This document shows positions 1-9,116 of a DNA stretch of 64,000 bases, one piece after another. Position numbers and translations under genes: made by a program. This DNA is from Candidatus Rifleibacteriota bacterium (GTDB lineage Bacteria > Riflebacteria > Ozemobacteria > Ozemobacterales > Ozemobacteraceae): positions 124,001-188,000 of the forward strand of contig JAKQQP010000233.1 in the NCBI GenBank assembly GCA_029564115.1, read 5' to 3'. The notes under the pieces are model-generated. The model saw only the letters and a program-made list of their open reading frames with translations, was not told where the DNA came from and did no database searches. Position 1 is the first letter of the stretch. Each line of letters begins with the position of its first letter.

Positions 1-615
1 CCCCCGAAGTTTTTCGGGCGTGATTCTTCGCCCTTGAGTGAGATTACCGTAACCGGAAGCGAGGGTTTCAGGCCTTTCCGTCATTACACACTCTGTGCGG
101 CCAGATATTTTTACGCCTCAGACCTTGAAAAAAACGGCATATACGACAAAAAAAACGGCATTCTCAATCTGCGCGGCGTTGTCAGTGTCGAACTGGAGCA
201 CGTAACTCTCAACCCACCGACGGGCCGCGACCACATTATAGTCAGAGGTGCCGGGGCAATACTGGCACCGAATGGTTTCACCATAAACTGCGGCCTGAAG
301 CGAGAGAACCCCGAAAGGGACCTTTGCATACTTTTTACGCGCAAGGGCAGCATCAGAATCGGCACTTCGGCACGTATCGAAGCAAGTCTGCTGGCATTTA
401 ACGATTCGAATACCGGCTCCATCGTTCCGTCAAAACCAATGGATATTCTAGGCGCTGTGGGCGTTGACCAGCTTTTCCTCAGCAGGTTTCCGGCAACTCC
501 GGGCAAAATAGAGTTCGACCCGAAATTGAAAACTGATTCTGACAATGACGAAATTTTCACTCTGACGGTTTCGCCATGGGTCAGATATGAAGATATAACT
601 TTCAGCAAGGAATAA
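1..615 (+). CDS. Secreted or pilus-associated hypothetical protein, 5' end cut by window
   Basis: The frame is open from base 1 to the stop at 615, so the true start lies upstream; an internal TTG at 34 is the first in-window start codon. About 204 residues are visible, with many short alternating beta-type segments and no motif I recognise. It ends one base before a pseudopilin gene and reads in the same direction. This suggests an operon for a pilus-like or type II secretion-like machine, or for one of its surface substrates. Function is not assignable from sequence alone. Confidence 0.6.
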   Translation, partial: PPKFFGRDSSPLSEITVTGSEGFRPFRHYTLCAARYFYASDLEKNGIYDKKNGILNLRGVVSVELEHVTLNPPTGRDHIIVRGAGAILAPNGFTINCGLKRENPERDLCILFTRKGSIRIGTSARIEASLLAFNDSNTGSIVPSKPMDILGAVGVDQLFLSRFPATPGKIEFDPKLKTDSDNDEIFTLTVSPWVRYEDITFSKE

Positions 616-616
616 T

Positions 617-1075
617 ATGAAAAAACGACGGGGCTTTTCTTTCATTGAAGTGCTGATCGGCATGGTTATCCTGCAGATTGCCCTTCTGTCTTTTTTTCTG
701 ATCAACCAGTCTTCAAGCTCCCAGAGCATGGATGCCTACTACGAGTTTTTAGCAAACTCTCTTGGCAACGAAGTGATCGAGTTCGTTCAGGGAATGGGCT
801 ATGAATGGGCAGTCAAATATCTCGACAAACCTGATTTGTTCCCGCTGGGCGAGTGGCACGGCGTTCTTGAAAAGCCAATATTCGCCGCCACATCGTATTT
901 TCGCGAATGCGACTCTTTTGAGCGGCTGATTAATATGCAAAAAGTCAGCAGTTCGGGCGACGGCATTCTCGTGAATATCGAAATACGCGTAAAAAGCGGT
1001 AATAAAGTAAAATCATGGCTGAGCCGTGGCGAACTGGCATTCTCTACAATTGTCATGGAGAAACCTGCCAGATGA
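617..1075 (+). CDS. Prepilin-type N-terminal methylation domain protein (pseudopilin)
   Basis: This 152-residue protein begins with a short basic leader followed by a prepilin peptidase site (Gly before Phe-Ser-Phe-Ile-Glu) with the expected Glu at mature position 5. A hydrophobic helix of about 20 residues follows. This is the class III signal of type IV pilins and type II secretion pseudopilins. An AAGGA ribosome site precedes the ATG by about six bases. The globular part is not recognised. It overlaps the next pseudopilin gene by an ATGA junction, so the two are probably translated together as minor pilins. The membrane-helix call is strong; which machine it belongs to is unknown. Confidence 0.85.
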   Translation: MKKRRGFSFIEVLIGMVILQIALLSFFLINQSSSSQSMDAYYEFLANSLGNEVIEFVQGMGYEWAVKYLDKPDLFPLGEWHGVLEKPIFAATSYFRECDSFERLINMQKVSSSGDGILVNIEIRVKSGNKVKSWLSRGELAFSTIVMEKPAR

Positions 1076-1785
1076 AGATAACTGCCAACAACAAAGCCTT
1101 CACCCTCATAGAAGTCGTAATGGTCTGCGCCATAATGATGCTGATTCTCATTCCGACTTACCGCATTCTGTCACACGGCGGGAAGTCGGCATTAAAGGGA
1201 GTACAGCGAAACAATGTGGTCATGCAGGGGCAGCAGATACTCAGCCAGTTGAAACTCGATCTGGCACTTTCCTGCTTTATTTTTGTCAATGATAAGAGCC
1301 ACAGCATCAGCGATATTTTCAGCGAAAACTTGTCAGGCAGTGATGTGACCATCTCTTTTAACACCTTCAACGGTGAAGAATACGCCAGAAAGGTCATCCC
1401 GACCAGCAGCGGCCCAGAGAGCTACAGACGTATGAACAGGGTCGAATATGTTCTGAAAAGCAGGCCGGGATCAGCCTTTAAATCGCTGGAACGGATCTTT
1501 TACCCCCATCCTGGAATCGGTGGCAATAAAAACCGCAAAATTCTCAGTGACCGGGTAAACTTTTTTGAAATAAGACCCGAGACTATCTCCTCTGCCGGTT
1601 ATTCTCGCAGCTTTTTCAGAATTTCGCTGCAGCTGTTCGACCAGGAAGAAAAAGTCAGCAACAGCACAGGGCAGCAATTCATCGCCGACTTCATGGAAAC
1701 AGCTAACCCCACTGTTTTAAATTCTATTATCAACAACCCGGGGCTGAATCGCAACTGGTATACCGACCCTCACAACACTGACTGA
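1072..1785 (+). CDS. Prepilin-type minor pseudopilin (PulJ/GspJ-like)
   Basis: The start is the ATG at 1072, which overlaps the stop of the previous gene (ATGA); a longer frame opens at 1015 but would cut deep into that gene. The 237-residue product has the leader MKITANNKA, a cleavage site before Phe-Thr-Leu-Ile-Glu with Glu at +5, and one N-terminal hydrophobic helix. The length and the long globular domain resemble GspJ-type minor pseudopilins, but no diagnostic motif beyond the prepilin signal was seen. It is the last gene of this plus-strand run and faces the converging gene at 1798. Confidence 0.85.
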   Translation: MKITANNKAFTLIEVVMVCAIMMLILIPTYRILSHGGKSALKGVQRNNVVMQGQQILSQLKLDLALSCFIFVNDKSHSISDIFSENLSGSDVTISFNTFNGEEYARKVIPTSSGPESYRRMNRVEYVLKSRPGSAFKSLERIFYPHPGIGGNKNRKILSDRVNFFEIRPETISSAGYSRSFFRISLQLFDQEEKVSNSTGQQFIADFMETANPTVLNSIINNPGLNRNWYTDPHNTD

Positions 1786-1797
1786 GAACCCGGCAAG

Positions 1798-2727
1798 TCA
1801 CCTGGAGATACTGACAGGTTCAACTTTGATCGGAACTTCGAATGGGTTCGAATAATCAGCTCTCACCAACCAGAATTTGCCGGCGGCACAGGCCAGATAA
1901 CGATTTATGTAATATGGACTGGTAAAAACTGTCTTACCGACAACCTCGCCGGCTGCAGCAAACATTATCAGAGTCTGTTGCGTCGGGTCCCCGGCCGGAG
2001 CGACAAAAGAGACCAGGCGCTCACCACCCGGGCCGACCTGCCAGATTCTCGGGTTCTGCATATCGACCATACCGACCGTCTGACGTGCAATCTCAGCACC
2101 AGAGGCAGACAAGGTAACGAGAGAATGGCCCAGGGCTTCAGAGTAATCGAGCATGTGCAGATTGTCGTTTTCGTCAACGCAAAAGCCGGAAGCCTGCCAT
2201 GGGAAGGTTCTTAAAAGTTTTCCGGCAGCGGAATAGACCGCTATTTTAGCAGAAGCGTAATCTCCCACATAAATCTGACCTTTGCTGTCAATGTCTATTT
2301 CATCGAGCTGAATCAAACCATCGGCGGCAATGCGTCGCAACTCGACACCTTCACCATTGGCAACGACGATCTCTCTGGCCATCATATCCAGTGCCACAAC
2401 GCCGGTTACCTCATTGTTTTGACCTGTCTGCAAGGCAAAATCACTGAGTATGAATTCAGGTTTCAATTTTGGCAGAACAACCTCTTTTTTTATGCTGCCA
2501 CTGCCATCAAGGCAGATTACACGCCCTTTCACCGAATCAAGAACCCATAAGTCCTGGCCAACCCCCCTGAAAGAGCTGGGGCCCACCGGCAGATCTTCAG
2601 CATTGGCAGGAACAGTAACACCCACCTGGCCGCTTTCCCTTCCGAATGTCAGCTGCCAGTCTGCAGCGGCCTGATTACCGAAGCCCAGGAGCAATAAACC
2701 GGTCAAAACCGGAACTATCTTTCTCAT
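1798..2727 (-). CDS. Secreted NHL-like beta-propeller protein
   Basis: The product is 309 residues from the ATG at 2727; a TTG at 2736 overlapping the upstream stop is possible, but the AAAGG site fits the ATG better. It has a cleavable signal peptide ending near Ala-Ala-Ala-Asp. Repeated blades follow, with patterns such as LWVLD, IYVGD and LHMLD spaced about 45 residues apart, typical of NHL or SMP-30-like propellers. No catalytic residues are evident, so a binding or scaffold role in the periplasm is likely (inference). It is coupled to the lipoprotein gene upstream. Confidence 0.65.
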   Translation of the reverse strand: MRKIVPVLTGLLLLGFGNQAAADWQLTFGRESGQVGVTVPANAEDLPVGPSSFRGVGQDLWVLDSVKGRVICLDGSGSIKKEVVLPKLKPEFILSDFALQTGQNNEVTGVVALDMMAREIVVANGEGVELRRIAADGLIQLDEIDIDSKGQIYVGDYASAKIAVYSAAGKLLRTFPWQASGFCVDENDNLHMLDYSEALGHSLVTLSASGAEIARQTVGMVDMQNPRIWQVGPGGERLVSFVAPAGDPTQQTLIMFAAAGEVVGKTVFTSPYYINRYLACAAGKFWLVRADYSNPFEVPIKVEPVSISR

Positions 2728-2732
2728 GTTGC

Positions 2733-3470
2733 TCAAACCTTTCTCAATACTTGAGTTATCGGCATATAATTGATACTGTGAACCCGGGGAGTACGCGCTG
2801 ACGAGCTGTTGGAAACCGCCTGAAAACTGTTACCCTGCCTGACAATGACGCCAATGTGGCGACCAGGGCCACGGCTGGTTGTCCAGGTGACGACATCACC
2901 TTCCTGGTAAGGCGGAACCCGCACACTTCGCCAGCCTGCAGCGCGAAGGTCGGCGACCACATCATCACAATTCAATCTGACTCTGTTCAATACGCCGGCA
3001 TTAACGAGGGCGGTCGATACGACTTTGGCACAGGCGAGATTGCCGCCATCGACGTCTGCACCTCTAAATCTGGTGCTGCCGATCAATGACCTGATACTCG
3101 AGGCTATCCGGGCAGTGGTTCCCGTGGATGGGCTGGGAGCGGAAACAGCCCCTGAGGGCTGACCGATGCCTGTTGTGCCCGCGCCTATGTCTTCGTCGTC
3201 ACCAGCACTGGTTATGCGAACAGCGGCATTATTGGGCGCATTCTGTTCAGCATTGCCGTTATTGGCCGGTGTTTCATTCTCTGCTGTATTATTAGTGCTC
3301 TGAATGGCATTGCCGACTGAGTTTATGACTTCTCGAACTTTCGGAATCGCTTCGGCAACACCTGAGGCGACCTTACTGATCGTATCGAGAATCTGGCCGG
3401 CATCGCAACCGGTCAGAGAAACAGCAACAACCAGAAGCATTATAAAGGAAAAGTTTCTGGAAAATTTCAT
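2733..3470 (-). CDS. Lipoprotein with C-terminal NlpC/P60- or CHAP-like cysteine hydrolase domain
   Basis: The 245-residue protein has a type II signal peptide with lipobox Leu-Thr-Gly-Cys near residue 22. Residues about 23-55 form an amphipathic helix, followed by an Asn/Pro/Ala-rich linker to about residue 140. The C-terminal domain has an Ala-Cys-Ala-Lys motif and, about 60 residues on, Gly-Arg-His-Ile-Gly-Val-Ile. This is the Cys/His arrangement of NlpC/P60 and CHAP peptidoglycan hydrolases. An AAGGAGG site precedes the ATG. Its N-terminal module is shared with the lipoprotein at 4075-4602. A cell-wall amidase or endopeptidase role is likely but unproven. Confidence 0.7.
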   Translation of the reverse strand: MKFSRNFSFIMLLVVAVSLTGCDAGQILDTISKVASGVAEAIPKVREVINSVGNAIQSTNNTAENETPANNGNAEQNAPNNAAVRITSAGDDEDIGAGTTGIGQPSGAVSAPSPSTGTTARIASSIRSLIGSTRFRGADVDGGNLACAKVVSTALVNAGVLNRVRLNCDDVVADLRAAGWRSVRVPPYQEGDVVTWTTSRGPGRHIGVIVRQGNSFQAVSNSSSARTPRVHSINYMPITQVLRKV

Positions 3471-3549
3471 GAAAACCTCCTTGGATTAAGGCCAGAATCG
3501 CCTGCACTTAACCATACGCACCGGCCGTCAGAAAAATAACAAAGAAATT

Positions 3550-3912
3550 TCAGGCAACGATATTTTCAAGAAGTTTCAGGGCAGTGGTGACATCCGGTGC
3601 CAGCTGTGCAATCGGAATTATGCCGGAAATTGAGAAAAGAGTCTCTTTGAGAGAATCAAGACCACAGACAACTACATAGCCCTCAAAATCACCATCGATT
3701 AGAAGAACCGCTTCAAGAATCTCACCCATAGCAGGGCTGTTGATAAGTCTGCAGGCAGAATAGTCGAAAACGAACCTGCGGTGCCCCTCCAGGGCAAATT
3801 TTTGCAGTTGCGCCGCAAGATCGGCGATTCCTTCAACTTTACAGTGCCCGATAAAGCTGACTACGGGGATATTGTTCACAATTGAAATCTGCAGCATCTG
3901 TTGATTGTTCAA
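3550..3912 (-). CDS. STAS-domain protein (anti-sigma antagonist-like)
   Basis: The 120-residue protein has the size and pattern of a single STAS domain: an N-terminal strand pair, then FVFDYSACRLINSPAMGEIL, which aligns with the D-x-S-x-x-x-x-x-S-x-x-G core of SpoIIAA/RsbV-type antagonists. The Ser in the INSPAMG stretch is the candidate phosphorylation site. Such proteins act in partner-switching control of sigma factors or of surface processes. No anti-sigma kinase or phosphatase gene is next to it, so its partner is elsewhere. It lies between two lipoprotein genes on the same strand. Confidence 0.75.
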   Translation of the reverse strand: MNNQQMLQISIVNNIPVVSFIGHCKVEGIADLAAQLQKFALEGHRRFVFDYSACRLINSPAMGEILEAVLLIDGDFEGYVVVCGLDSLKETLFSISGIIPIAQLAPDVTTALKLLENIVA

Positions 3913-3976
3913 GACCGGCTCCAGGTATCTGACTTCTATGATAAAAATTTACCATAAAAAGTAGTCCGATTACCAT

Positions 3977-4052
3977 AAAAAAAAGGCTGCCTCACAGGCT
4001 TCTGCAGTTGGTGGCCCGGTGGCCTCAGACAAAAGCAAGCCTGTGCGACAGC
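3977..4052 (-). terminator. Probable rho-independent terminator after the acidic lipoprotein gene
   Basis: Bases 3986-4001 and 4037-4052 pair over about 14 of 16 positions around a 35-base loop. Read on the minus strand, the stem is followed by eight T (the A-run at 3977-3984). It lies just after the stop of the minus-strand gene at 4075. The loop is long, so efficiency is uncertain. Confidence 0.55.
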
Positions 4053-4074
4053 ACTCTTTTTGAGCTTTTACCGA

Positions 4075-4602
4075 TCAGGGAGCAATTTCTTCATCATCAG
4101 TCGGGGCTACAACCTTGATCGTTGCTTCGTCAGCGTCAGCGTCTTCGTCTTCGTCTTCTTCGTCGTCATCGTCAGCAGCTGCATCGTCATCGTCAGCGGC
4201 CACCTGTTTTTCGTCTTCTTTTTTGTCGTCAGCAGCCTGAGTAGCCGGTCTATTCTGATTGCCGGCAGCAACGGCTCTGTTAACATCAGCGATGCCGCTT
4301 TGAACAGCGTTATTTACATCAACAGCAACCTGTCTGGCAGCCGGCGCATTTTCAATGATTGCACGGCCAACGTTCTGAGCCTGATCGAGACCGCTGAGAA
4401 TATTCTGTGCATCTCTCTGACTGTTAGGTATCGAGCTGGCGATCGAACTGACGATTTCTTTTACTTTCGGTATGGCGTCAACGACGGCTTTAGTCACATT
4501 GGTGATCACGTCCATAATCTGACCTGCATCACAACCGGTCATAAAAAGCGATGCAACCAGCATAAAAACAACTGACAATTTTTTGAGACTGTTCATAATC
4601 AA
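4075..4602 (-). CDS. Lipoprotein with long acidic C-terminal tail
   Basis: The 175-residue product has a type II signal peptide (lipobox Met-Thr-Gly-Cys) and then the stretch CDAGQIMDVI followed by AIPKVKEIVSS. This nearly repeats the N-terminus of the lipoprotein at 2733-3470. After an Ala/Asn-rich helical segment the protein ends in about 45 residues dominated by Asp and Glu. An AGGAGG site precedes the ATG. An acidic, natively unfolded tail on a membrane-anchored lipoprotein may bind cations or a basic partner; this is inference. The two lipoproteins are paralogues by their anchors but have different tails. Confidence 0.75.
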   Translation of the reverse strand: MIMNSLKKLSVVFMLVASLFMTGCDAGQIMDVITNVTKAVVDAIPKVKEIVSSIASSIPNSQRDAQNILSGLDQAQNVGRAIIENAPAARQVAVDVNNAVQSGIADVNRAVAAGNQNRPATQAADDKKEDEKQVAADDDDAAADDDDEEDEDEDADADEATIKVVAPTDDEEIAP

Positions 4603-4667
4603 CCTCCTGAATTTTAGACCTCTTGATTTATATTACGATTAGCCTGTCAGAATGGTAACAGTTTTAA

Positions 4668-4712
4668 AAAAAATAAAAAAGGCTCTACCCAGAAGCTTTT
4701 GGGCAGAGCCTT
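4668..4712 (-). terminator. Rho-independent terminator after the C11 protease gene
   Basis: Bases 4681-4691 and 4700-4710 form an 11-bp stem with one mismatch and an 8-base loop. On the minus strand it is followed by a T-rich run (complement of the A-run at 4668-4680). It begins 16 bases after the protease stop. Confidence 0.85.
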
Positions 4713-4725
4713 TTCGTTGAATTTA

Positions 4726-7700
4726 TCAGAACAGACTCAACTGATTCCTTTCGGGAAGCAGACGATCGAGAATTTCGCCCATCAGTCGATTGCGAGTTTC
4801 GGTATCGCCAACTGCTTCAAATCTGAAGCCAAGATAAACACCTGCATAGGGCTTGTCGTTCTTGCCCCTGCCACTGACAGCAATAGCCGCTCCCTTGCCA
4901 TCGGGAAGGGTGACCAGAATTTTGCCCGGGGCGGCAGTATTCATGACAGTGATGTCTGAAGCAGTTCTTGCTGATTCATCGCCATTGAGCATCAGGGTGA
5001 AGTCGCCGTTGCTGCCTTTGCAAACCAGCTCGTCAAAGTCTTTTTCTTCATCGACAAAGGTGAATTTGAAATAGTCCTTGAGCAGATCGCGATGTATGTT
5101 AGATTTTCCGACTGATTGAGCTGCCATCATCAGACTGCCGCCATGCGACAGGTAATCATGCAGGTCTTCAGAACTCGGAGCAAGTTGCCCCATACTGCTG
5201 GCACTGACGCTATCGGTGATTACAGCACCCTTTTCACCGGCAAACTGCCTCAAAATGTCTTTGAATTTAAAAGCAAACACTGATGGATCCCAGAGGACCT
5301 GGAAGTCTACATTGTTAGCCTTCAAAGCCTGAGCGACCATAGGCAGAGTCATCGGGTCTTCGACCATCTGCCCACAGAGCAGAACATCGGCTTTACGCTT
5401 GAACAGCGGAGTTTTTTCGAGAAATTCATCCCAGCTGGTATCTTTGGCAAACCGCAGAGCCTTATAGTTATTTCTGAATGAGTAGGATGGCGGGAAATAG
5501 ATGGACAGGCCGTGGCTGTCGCCCATACCCTGGGTGTGCCCTTCGATAACCACTGGTGAAGTTTCGGGGAACTTGGAAACGATCAGATATTCTTTGCCCT
5601 GTTTGATGCGGCGCTTGTCGAGAGATTTGCCATCCTGGCGGATAACCTGATAGTTGATCTCATCAACGAATACCTTTTTCTCGAGTGCTTCATCGACAAC
5701 TGGCTCAAATGGCCCAATCTGGCAGTAAAACCCGCCACCCTGCATCTGACGCAGAGGTGTCAGTGCCAAACGCGACTGAAAAACGCGGGTTCCAGCCGGC
5801 CACAAAGACTTAGGAGGCATTCTCCAGCCATTGTAGCCCCAGACCACGACGCCGGGCTTGTCGCTGGTGATGAGAACCGGCTTGGCAAGCCGATCGTTTT
5901 CGACCGGGTAACCGTAAGATTTGATAATGTCTATGCAGATTTCTCTGATGTCGGAGGGAGCTTCAGGCATCTGCGCAAGCTTGTGAGTGAAGTCGACAAG
6001 ATCGACCAGTGTCGAATCAGAATAGCGCTTGATCGAAGCAAAACGGCCACCCTCAGCGACGAGCAAATCAGCGTATGCCTGATGATTGGCGAGCAAGGCC
6101 TGACCAAGTCTGTCAAATTTCTTTACCAGATTGCCTATTTTGCCGAGGTCTGTCGCAGCCTTGGTAACAGGCGAGCCCTTAACGAAAGAATTCGAGGCAG
6201 AACCGCCTTTGGCATAAGACTGGACATAGGTGCCAACCATGCGCTTGGAAAATTCAGCCGGGCTCAAAGCGGGATTCTTGACCAAAGGCCCGAGATAATC
6301 GGCATAAGGCATGCCGTTACCAGGCTCGTTTTCTTCTGAGGCTACCATGTAACTGGTCGTATCAGAAATTTCATAGGCCACTTCGATAGTGCCCATCAAA
6401 CAGGCGTCAAAATCAACGATCGAAAATTTCGATTCTTTGCCATTGACCTTATTCAGCTCTTTTTGCCCTTCGCGCAAAGCCCATGAAACGTCGGTCATGC
6501 TGAGCATGCGATCAGACTCTTCGTCGTGAGCGATTCCAGACCAGCCGGCACCATGATTCCAGATTATCACTGCAACATTATCGGCCGGGTAAGTCTTAAC
6601 GCCCCACTTGAGGAAATCGGCAAGCGTAGCCTTGTTGCCCATGCACAGTTCGCCGAGATTCATCACCATTTTGCTGGTTACTTTGCTGAGATCACTGTCG
6701 CGGGTGACATAGTATCGTCTGGTGCCCACCCAGTTACCATCGGCGATCGTGTCACCCTTGCCGCCACGCATGCGGTCGATCTGAGCTACAATGTTAACCT
6801 GATCGCTGCTGCCAACCTGTTCCATCTCGTTGATGTCGGTAAGGCCGAAATGTTCAAGATCATTGTCAGCGCAGATATAAGCAAGAATTGTCCATTTTTT
6901 GCGGTCTTTTTTGTGGGGCGTCCCAGTTTTGCGACCTTCGGTTTCGAAGGCAACAGCATGTTGTGCATCGTCAAACCAGTGTATTGGGAACTGCTGTAAC
7001 GGTATGTCTTTATAAAGATCAGCAACTGACCCGTATCTATCTTTATTGGCGTTTTCACGCATTTTGCCATAAACAGTCTGCCAGTAGGTATCGAGCTTTT
7101 TGATTTCGGGACTGGGGTCATTGGCAGCCTGAAATTTGCGACGCGAAGAAACCTTTTTAACCAGATCAAAATATGCCAGATCGAGCGGCGCGGGCGATTG
7201 CTTGATCACGCTGCCAAGCACTGCATCGAGGACAGGTTTGTCTTTGAACATATTGTAGGCAAAAGAAGTTTCTTCATCGGCCTTAGCAGCATAATTAGCC
7301 AAAAATTCGGCTTTGTAATCACCACGAATGTTGCTGACAAAATTACCCTGCAGCTTTTTGGGGAAATCAGCGATCAGTTCGCTGAGCAGCTTGTCCGAGC
7401 GTTTGTCGGCCAGATATTCGAGGGTGATTTTTCTCTGCCAGACTTCCTGGAGCATGCCAAGATGCTGCATAACTTTCTGCTGATCAGCTTTGGTAGCGCC
7501 ACTAACAGCCTTTGCCGAAGTTGAGGCAGTTGCCTTTTTGGTGGCGGTCTTTTTAGCAGTAGTCTTTTTAGCAGCGGTTTTTTTGGTCGTGGCGGGTTTA
7601 ACCGCAGTCTTAGAAGACTTTTTGGCAGTAGCCGGTTTTGCCGCTGTCGAAGATGTTTTTTTCTTTGCAGCGGTCGTTTTTTTCTGGGTGGTGGAAGGCG

Positions 7701-7785
7701 AGGCTGTTGAACCAGCGCTCCACACGGGGCCGAGCGTCAACAGGTGTATAACAACCATCAACGCTGCCAGAATACGCTTACTCAT
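4726..7785 (-). CDS. Secreted clostripain-family (C11) cysteine protease with Lys/Ala-rich N-terminal region
   Basis: The 1019-residue protein has a signal peptide (about residues 1-24) and then about 70 residues of Lys, Ala and Thr repeats. The peptidase region starts near residue 300 with a WTILAYICADNDLE strand. The catalytic dyad is visible: His411 in NHGAGW and Cys462 in DACLMG, as in clostripain and gingipain-like C11 enzymes. Family members usually cleave after Arg or Lys and can self-activate; that specificity is inferred. The C-terminal 200 residues have a GATase-like or flavodoxin-like pattern (VLLCGQMVEDP, LSHGGSLMMAAQ). An AAGGAG site supports the ATG. It is monocistronic, with its own terminator. 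Confidence 0.85.
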   Translation of the reverse strand: MSKRILAALMVVIHLLTLGPVWSAGSTASPSTTQKKTTAAKKKTSSTAAKPATAKKSSKTAVKPATTKKTAAKKTTAKKTATKKATASTSAKAVSGATKADQQKVMQHLGMLQEVWQRKITLEYLADKRSDKLLSELIADFPKKLQGNFVSNIRGDYKAEFLANYAAKADEETSFAYNMFKDKPVLDAVLGSVIKQSPAPLDLAYFDLVKKVSSRRKFQAANDPSPEIKKLDTYWQTVYGKMRENANKDRYGSVADLYKDIPLQQFPIHWFDDAQHAVAFETEGRKTGTPHKKDRKKWTILAYICADNDLEHFGLTDINEMEQVGSSDQVNIVAQIDRMRGGKGDTIADGNWVGTRRYYVTRDSDLSKVTSKMVMNLGELCMGNKATLADFLKWGVKTYPADNVAVIIWNHGAGWSGIAHDEESDRMLSMTDVSWALREGQKELNKVNGKESKFSIVDFDACLMGTIEVAYEISDTTSYMVASEENEPGNGMPYADYLGPLVKNPALSPAEFSKRMVGTYVQSYAKGGSASNSFVKGSPVTKAATDLGKIGNLVKKFDRLGQALLANHQAYADLLVAEGGRFASIKRYSDSTLVDLVDFTHKLAQMPEAPSDIREICIDIIKSYGYPVENDRLAKPVLITSDKPGVVVWGYNGWRMPPKSLWPAGTRVFQSRLALTPLRQMQGGGFYCQIGPFEPVVDEALEKKVFVDEINYQVIRQDGKSLDKRRIKQGKEYLIVSKFPETSPVVIEGHTQGMGDSHGLSIYFPPSYSFRNNYKALRFAKDTSWDEFLEKTPLFKRKADVLLCGQMVEDPMTLPMVAQALKANNVDFQVLWDPSVFAFKFKDILRQFAGEKGAVITDSVSASSMGQLAPSSEDLHDYLSHGGSLMMAAQSVGKSNIHRDLLKDYFKFTFVDEEKDFDELVCKGSNGDFTLMLNGDESARTASDITVMNTAAPGKILVTLPDGKGAAIAVSGRGKNDKPYAGVYLGFRFEAVGDTETRNRLMGEILDRLLPERNQLSLF
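7500..7698 (-). repeat. Low-complexity Lys/Ala/Thr repeat coding region in the C11 protease
   Basis: Codons 30-95 of the protease encode short units such as KKTAAKK, KKTTAKK and TAVKPATTKK, giving a histone H1-like, strongly basic linker right after the signal peptide. It is an internal feature of the gene and not a separate element. Confidence 0.8.
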
Positions 7786-7958
7786 GATCGATTCTCCTTA
7801 CAGTAAGTGCTGAAGAGCGTACAATATTCATCCATTATACAAAAAAAATATCCAAAGGGTAACTGCTAAATTTTAAGTTTTGTTGTGTCAACATACTTCC
7901 TGAGCTGGCAAATTTGGTGTATAAATTACATTAAATCATTATGACCTGGAGATAATTA

Positions 7959-9116
7959 ATGAATCTCGTTTACCTTTCACCCCATTATCCCGCCCATTAC
8001 TCACAGTTTGTAGAAGCACTCGCCCGCCACGGCGTAAGAGTCTTCGGAATCTCGGATCTTCCTGATGAAGCTCTTGACCCACGAGTAAGGCAGTCTTTGA
8101 GCGGTCACTACCGAGTTGATCAACTCGAAAATCAGCAACAGGTCATAAATGCCGTTGGTTTCTTCAAGCAGCACCTCGGAGAAATCCATCGGGTCGAATC
8201 GCACCTTGAACCATGGATAGAGCTTGAAGCGATGGTTAGAGACACATATAACGTTGTTGGCCCCAAATCAGACCAGCTTCAGTTCATCAAGCGCAAATCA
8301 AAAATGAAGGATATTTTTCTAAAAGCCGGAGTTCCAGCAGCTCGAGGCATTGTCGTCAAAGACCTTAAACAGTGCCAGAAATTCATCGACGGGCATTACC
8401 CTGTTTTCGTAAAACCAGACATCGGGGTGGGCGCGGCAGACACTTACACAATCCGCAACGCAGCAGATCTCGAGCATTTTTTCTCAATCAAACAGAATTA
8501 CGACTATTTCATGGAAGAATTCGTAGATGGGGACCTGCAGTCATTCGACGGGCTTACCGATCGCGACGGCAACATAGTCTTCTGCACTTCGCATGTTTTC
8601 AGTAACGATATTCACAAAGTGGTCAAAAACAATGAAAACGTTCATTATTACTCTGTAATGGACATTCCAGCCGAACTCGAAAAATATGGCCGGGCCATAG
8701 TAAAGGCGGCGGAAGTGCGCGAAAAATTCTTCCACATAGAATTTTTCAAACGGAGTAACGGCAAATATCAGGCTCTCGAAATCAACATGCGCCCACCAGG
8801 AGGTCTGACCACCCACATGTTCAACTTTGCCTGTGATATAGACGTTTATGACTGGTGGGCTTCGATCATGGCCGGGCACAACCCGAAACGAGCGTTTACC
8901 CGTCGTTACCACTGCGCTTTTGTAGGCCGCAAACACGATAGACCCTACAAATATTCACATGACCAGCTGTATGCCAGATGGGGTGAGCGCATTGTTCACA
9001 GTCAGCCGATGAACCCGATCGAATATCAGGTCATGGGCCACTGGGGCTACCTGGCACGATCGACCAACCTGGACGAATTGAAAAACATCATTCGCGACAT
9101 TATCCTGGAGGCCTGA
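7959..9116 (+). CDS. ATP-grasp family carboxylate-amine ligase-like protein
   Basis: The 385-residue protein has an N-terminal Rossmann-like part (NLVYLSPHYP) and an ATP-grasp fold from about residue 110. It shows a nucleotide-binding FVKPDIGVGA loop, MEEFVDGDLQ as the hinge strand, and the metal-binding EINMRPPGG near residue 277. Such enzymes join a carboxylate to an amine through an acyl phosphate. Substrates cannot be told from sequence. Its stop overlaps the start of the esterase gene (TGATG), so the two products probably act in one pathway. A GGAG site precedes the ATG. Confidence 0.75.
   Translation: MNLVYLSPHYPAHYSQFVEALARHGVRVFGISDLPDEALDPRVRQSLSGHYRVDQLENQQQVINAVGFFKQHLGEIHRVESHLEPWIELEAMVRDTYNVVGPKSDQLQFIKRKSKMKDIFLKAGVPAARGIVVKDLKQCQKFIDGHYPVFVKPDIGVGAADTYTIRNAADLEHFFSIKQNYDYFMEEFVDGDLQSFDGLTDRDGNIVFCTSHVFSNDIHKVVKNNENVHYYSVMDIPAELEKYGRAIVKAAEVREKFFHIEFFKRSNGKYQALEINMRPPGGLTTHMFNFACDIDVYDWWASIMAGHNPKRAFTRRYHCAFVGRKHDRPYKYSHDQLYARWGERIVHSQPMNPIEYQVMGHWGYLARSTNLDELKNIIRDIILEA

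Noticed and set aside
4060..4575. 171-residue plus-strand frame rich in Val, Phe and Ser
   Set aside because: It is the mirror of the acidic lipoprotein gene; its composition comes from the Asp/Glu codons read backwards and it has no ribosome site.
7490..7813. Hydrophobic 107-residue plus-strand frame
   Set aside because: Shadow of the Lys/Ala repeat of the protease.
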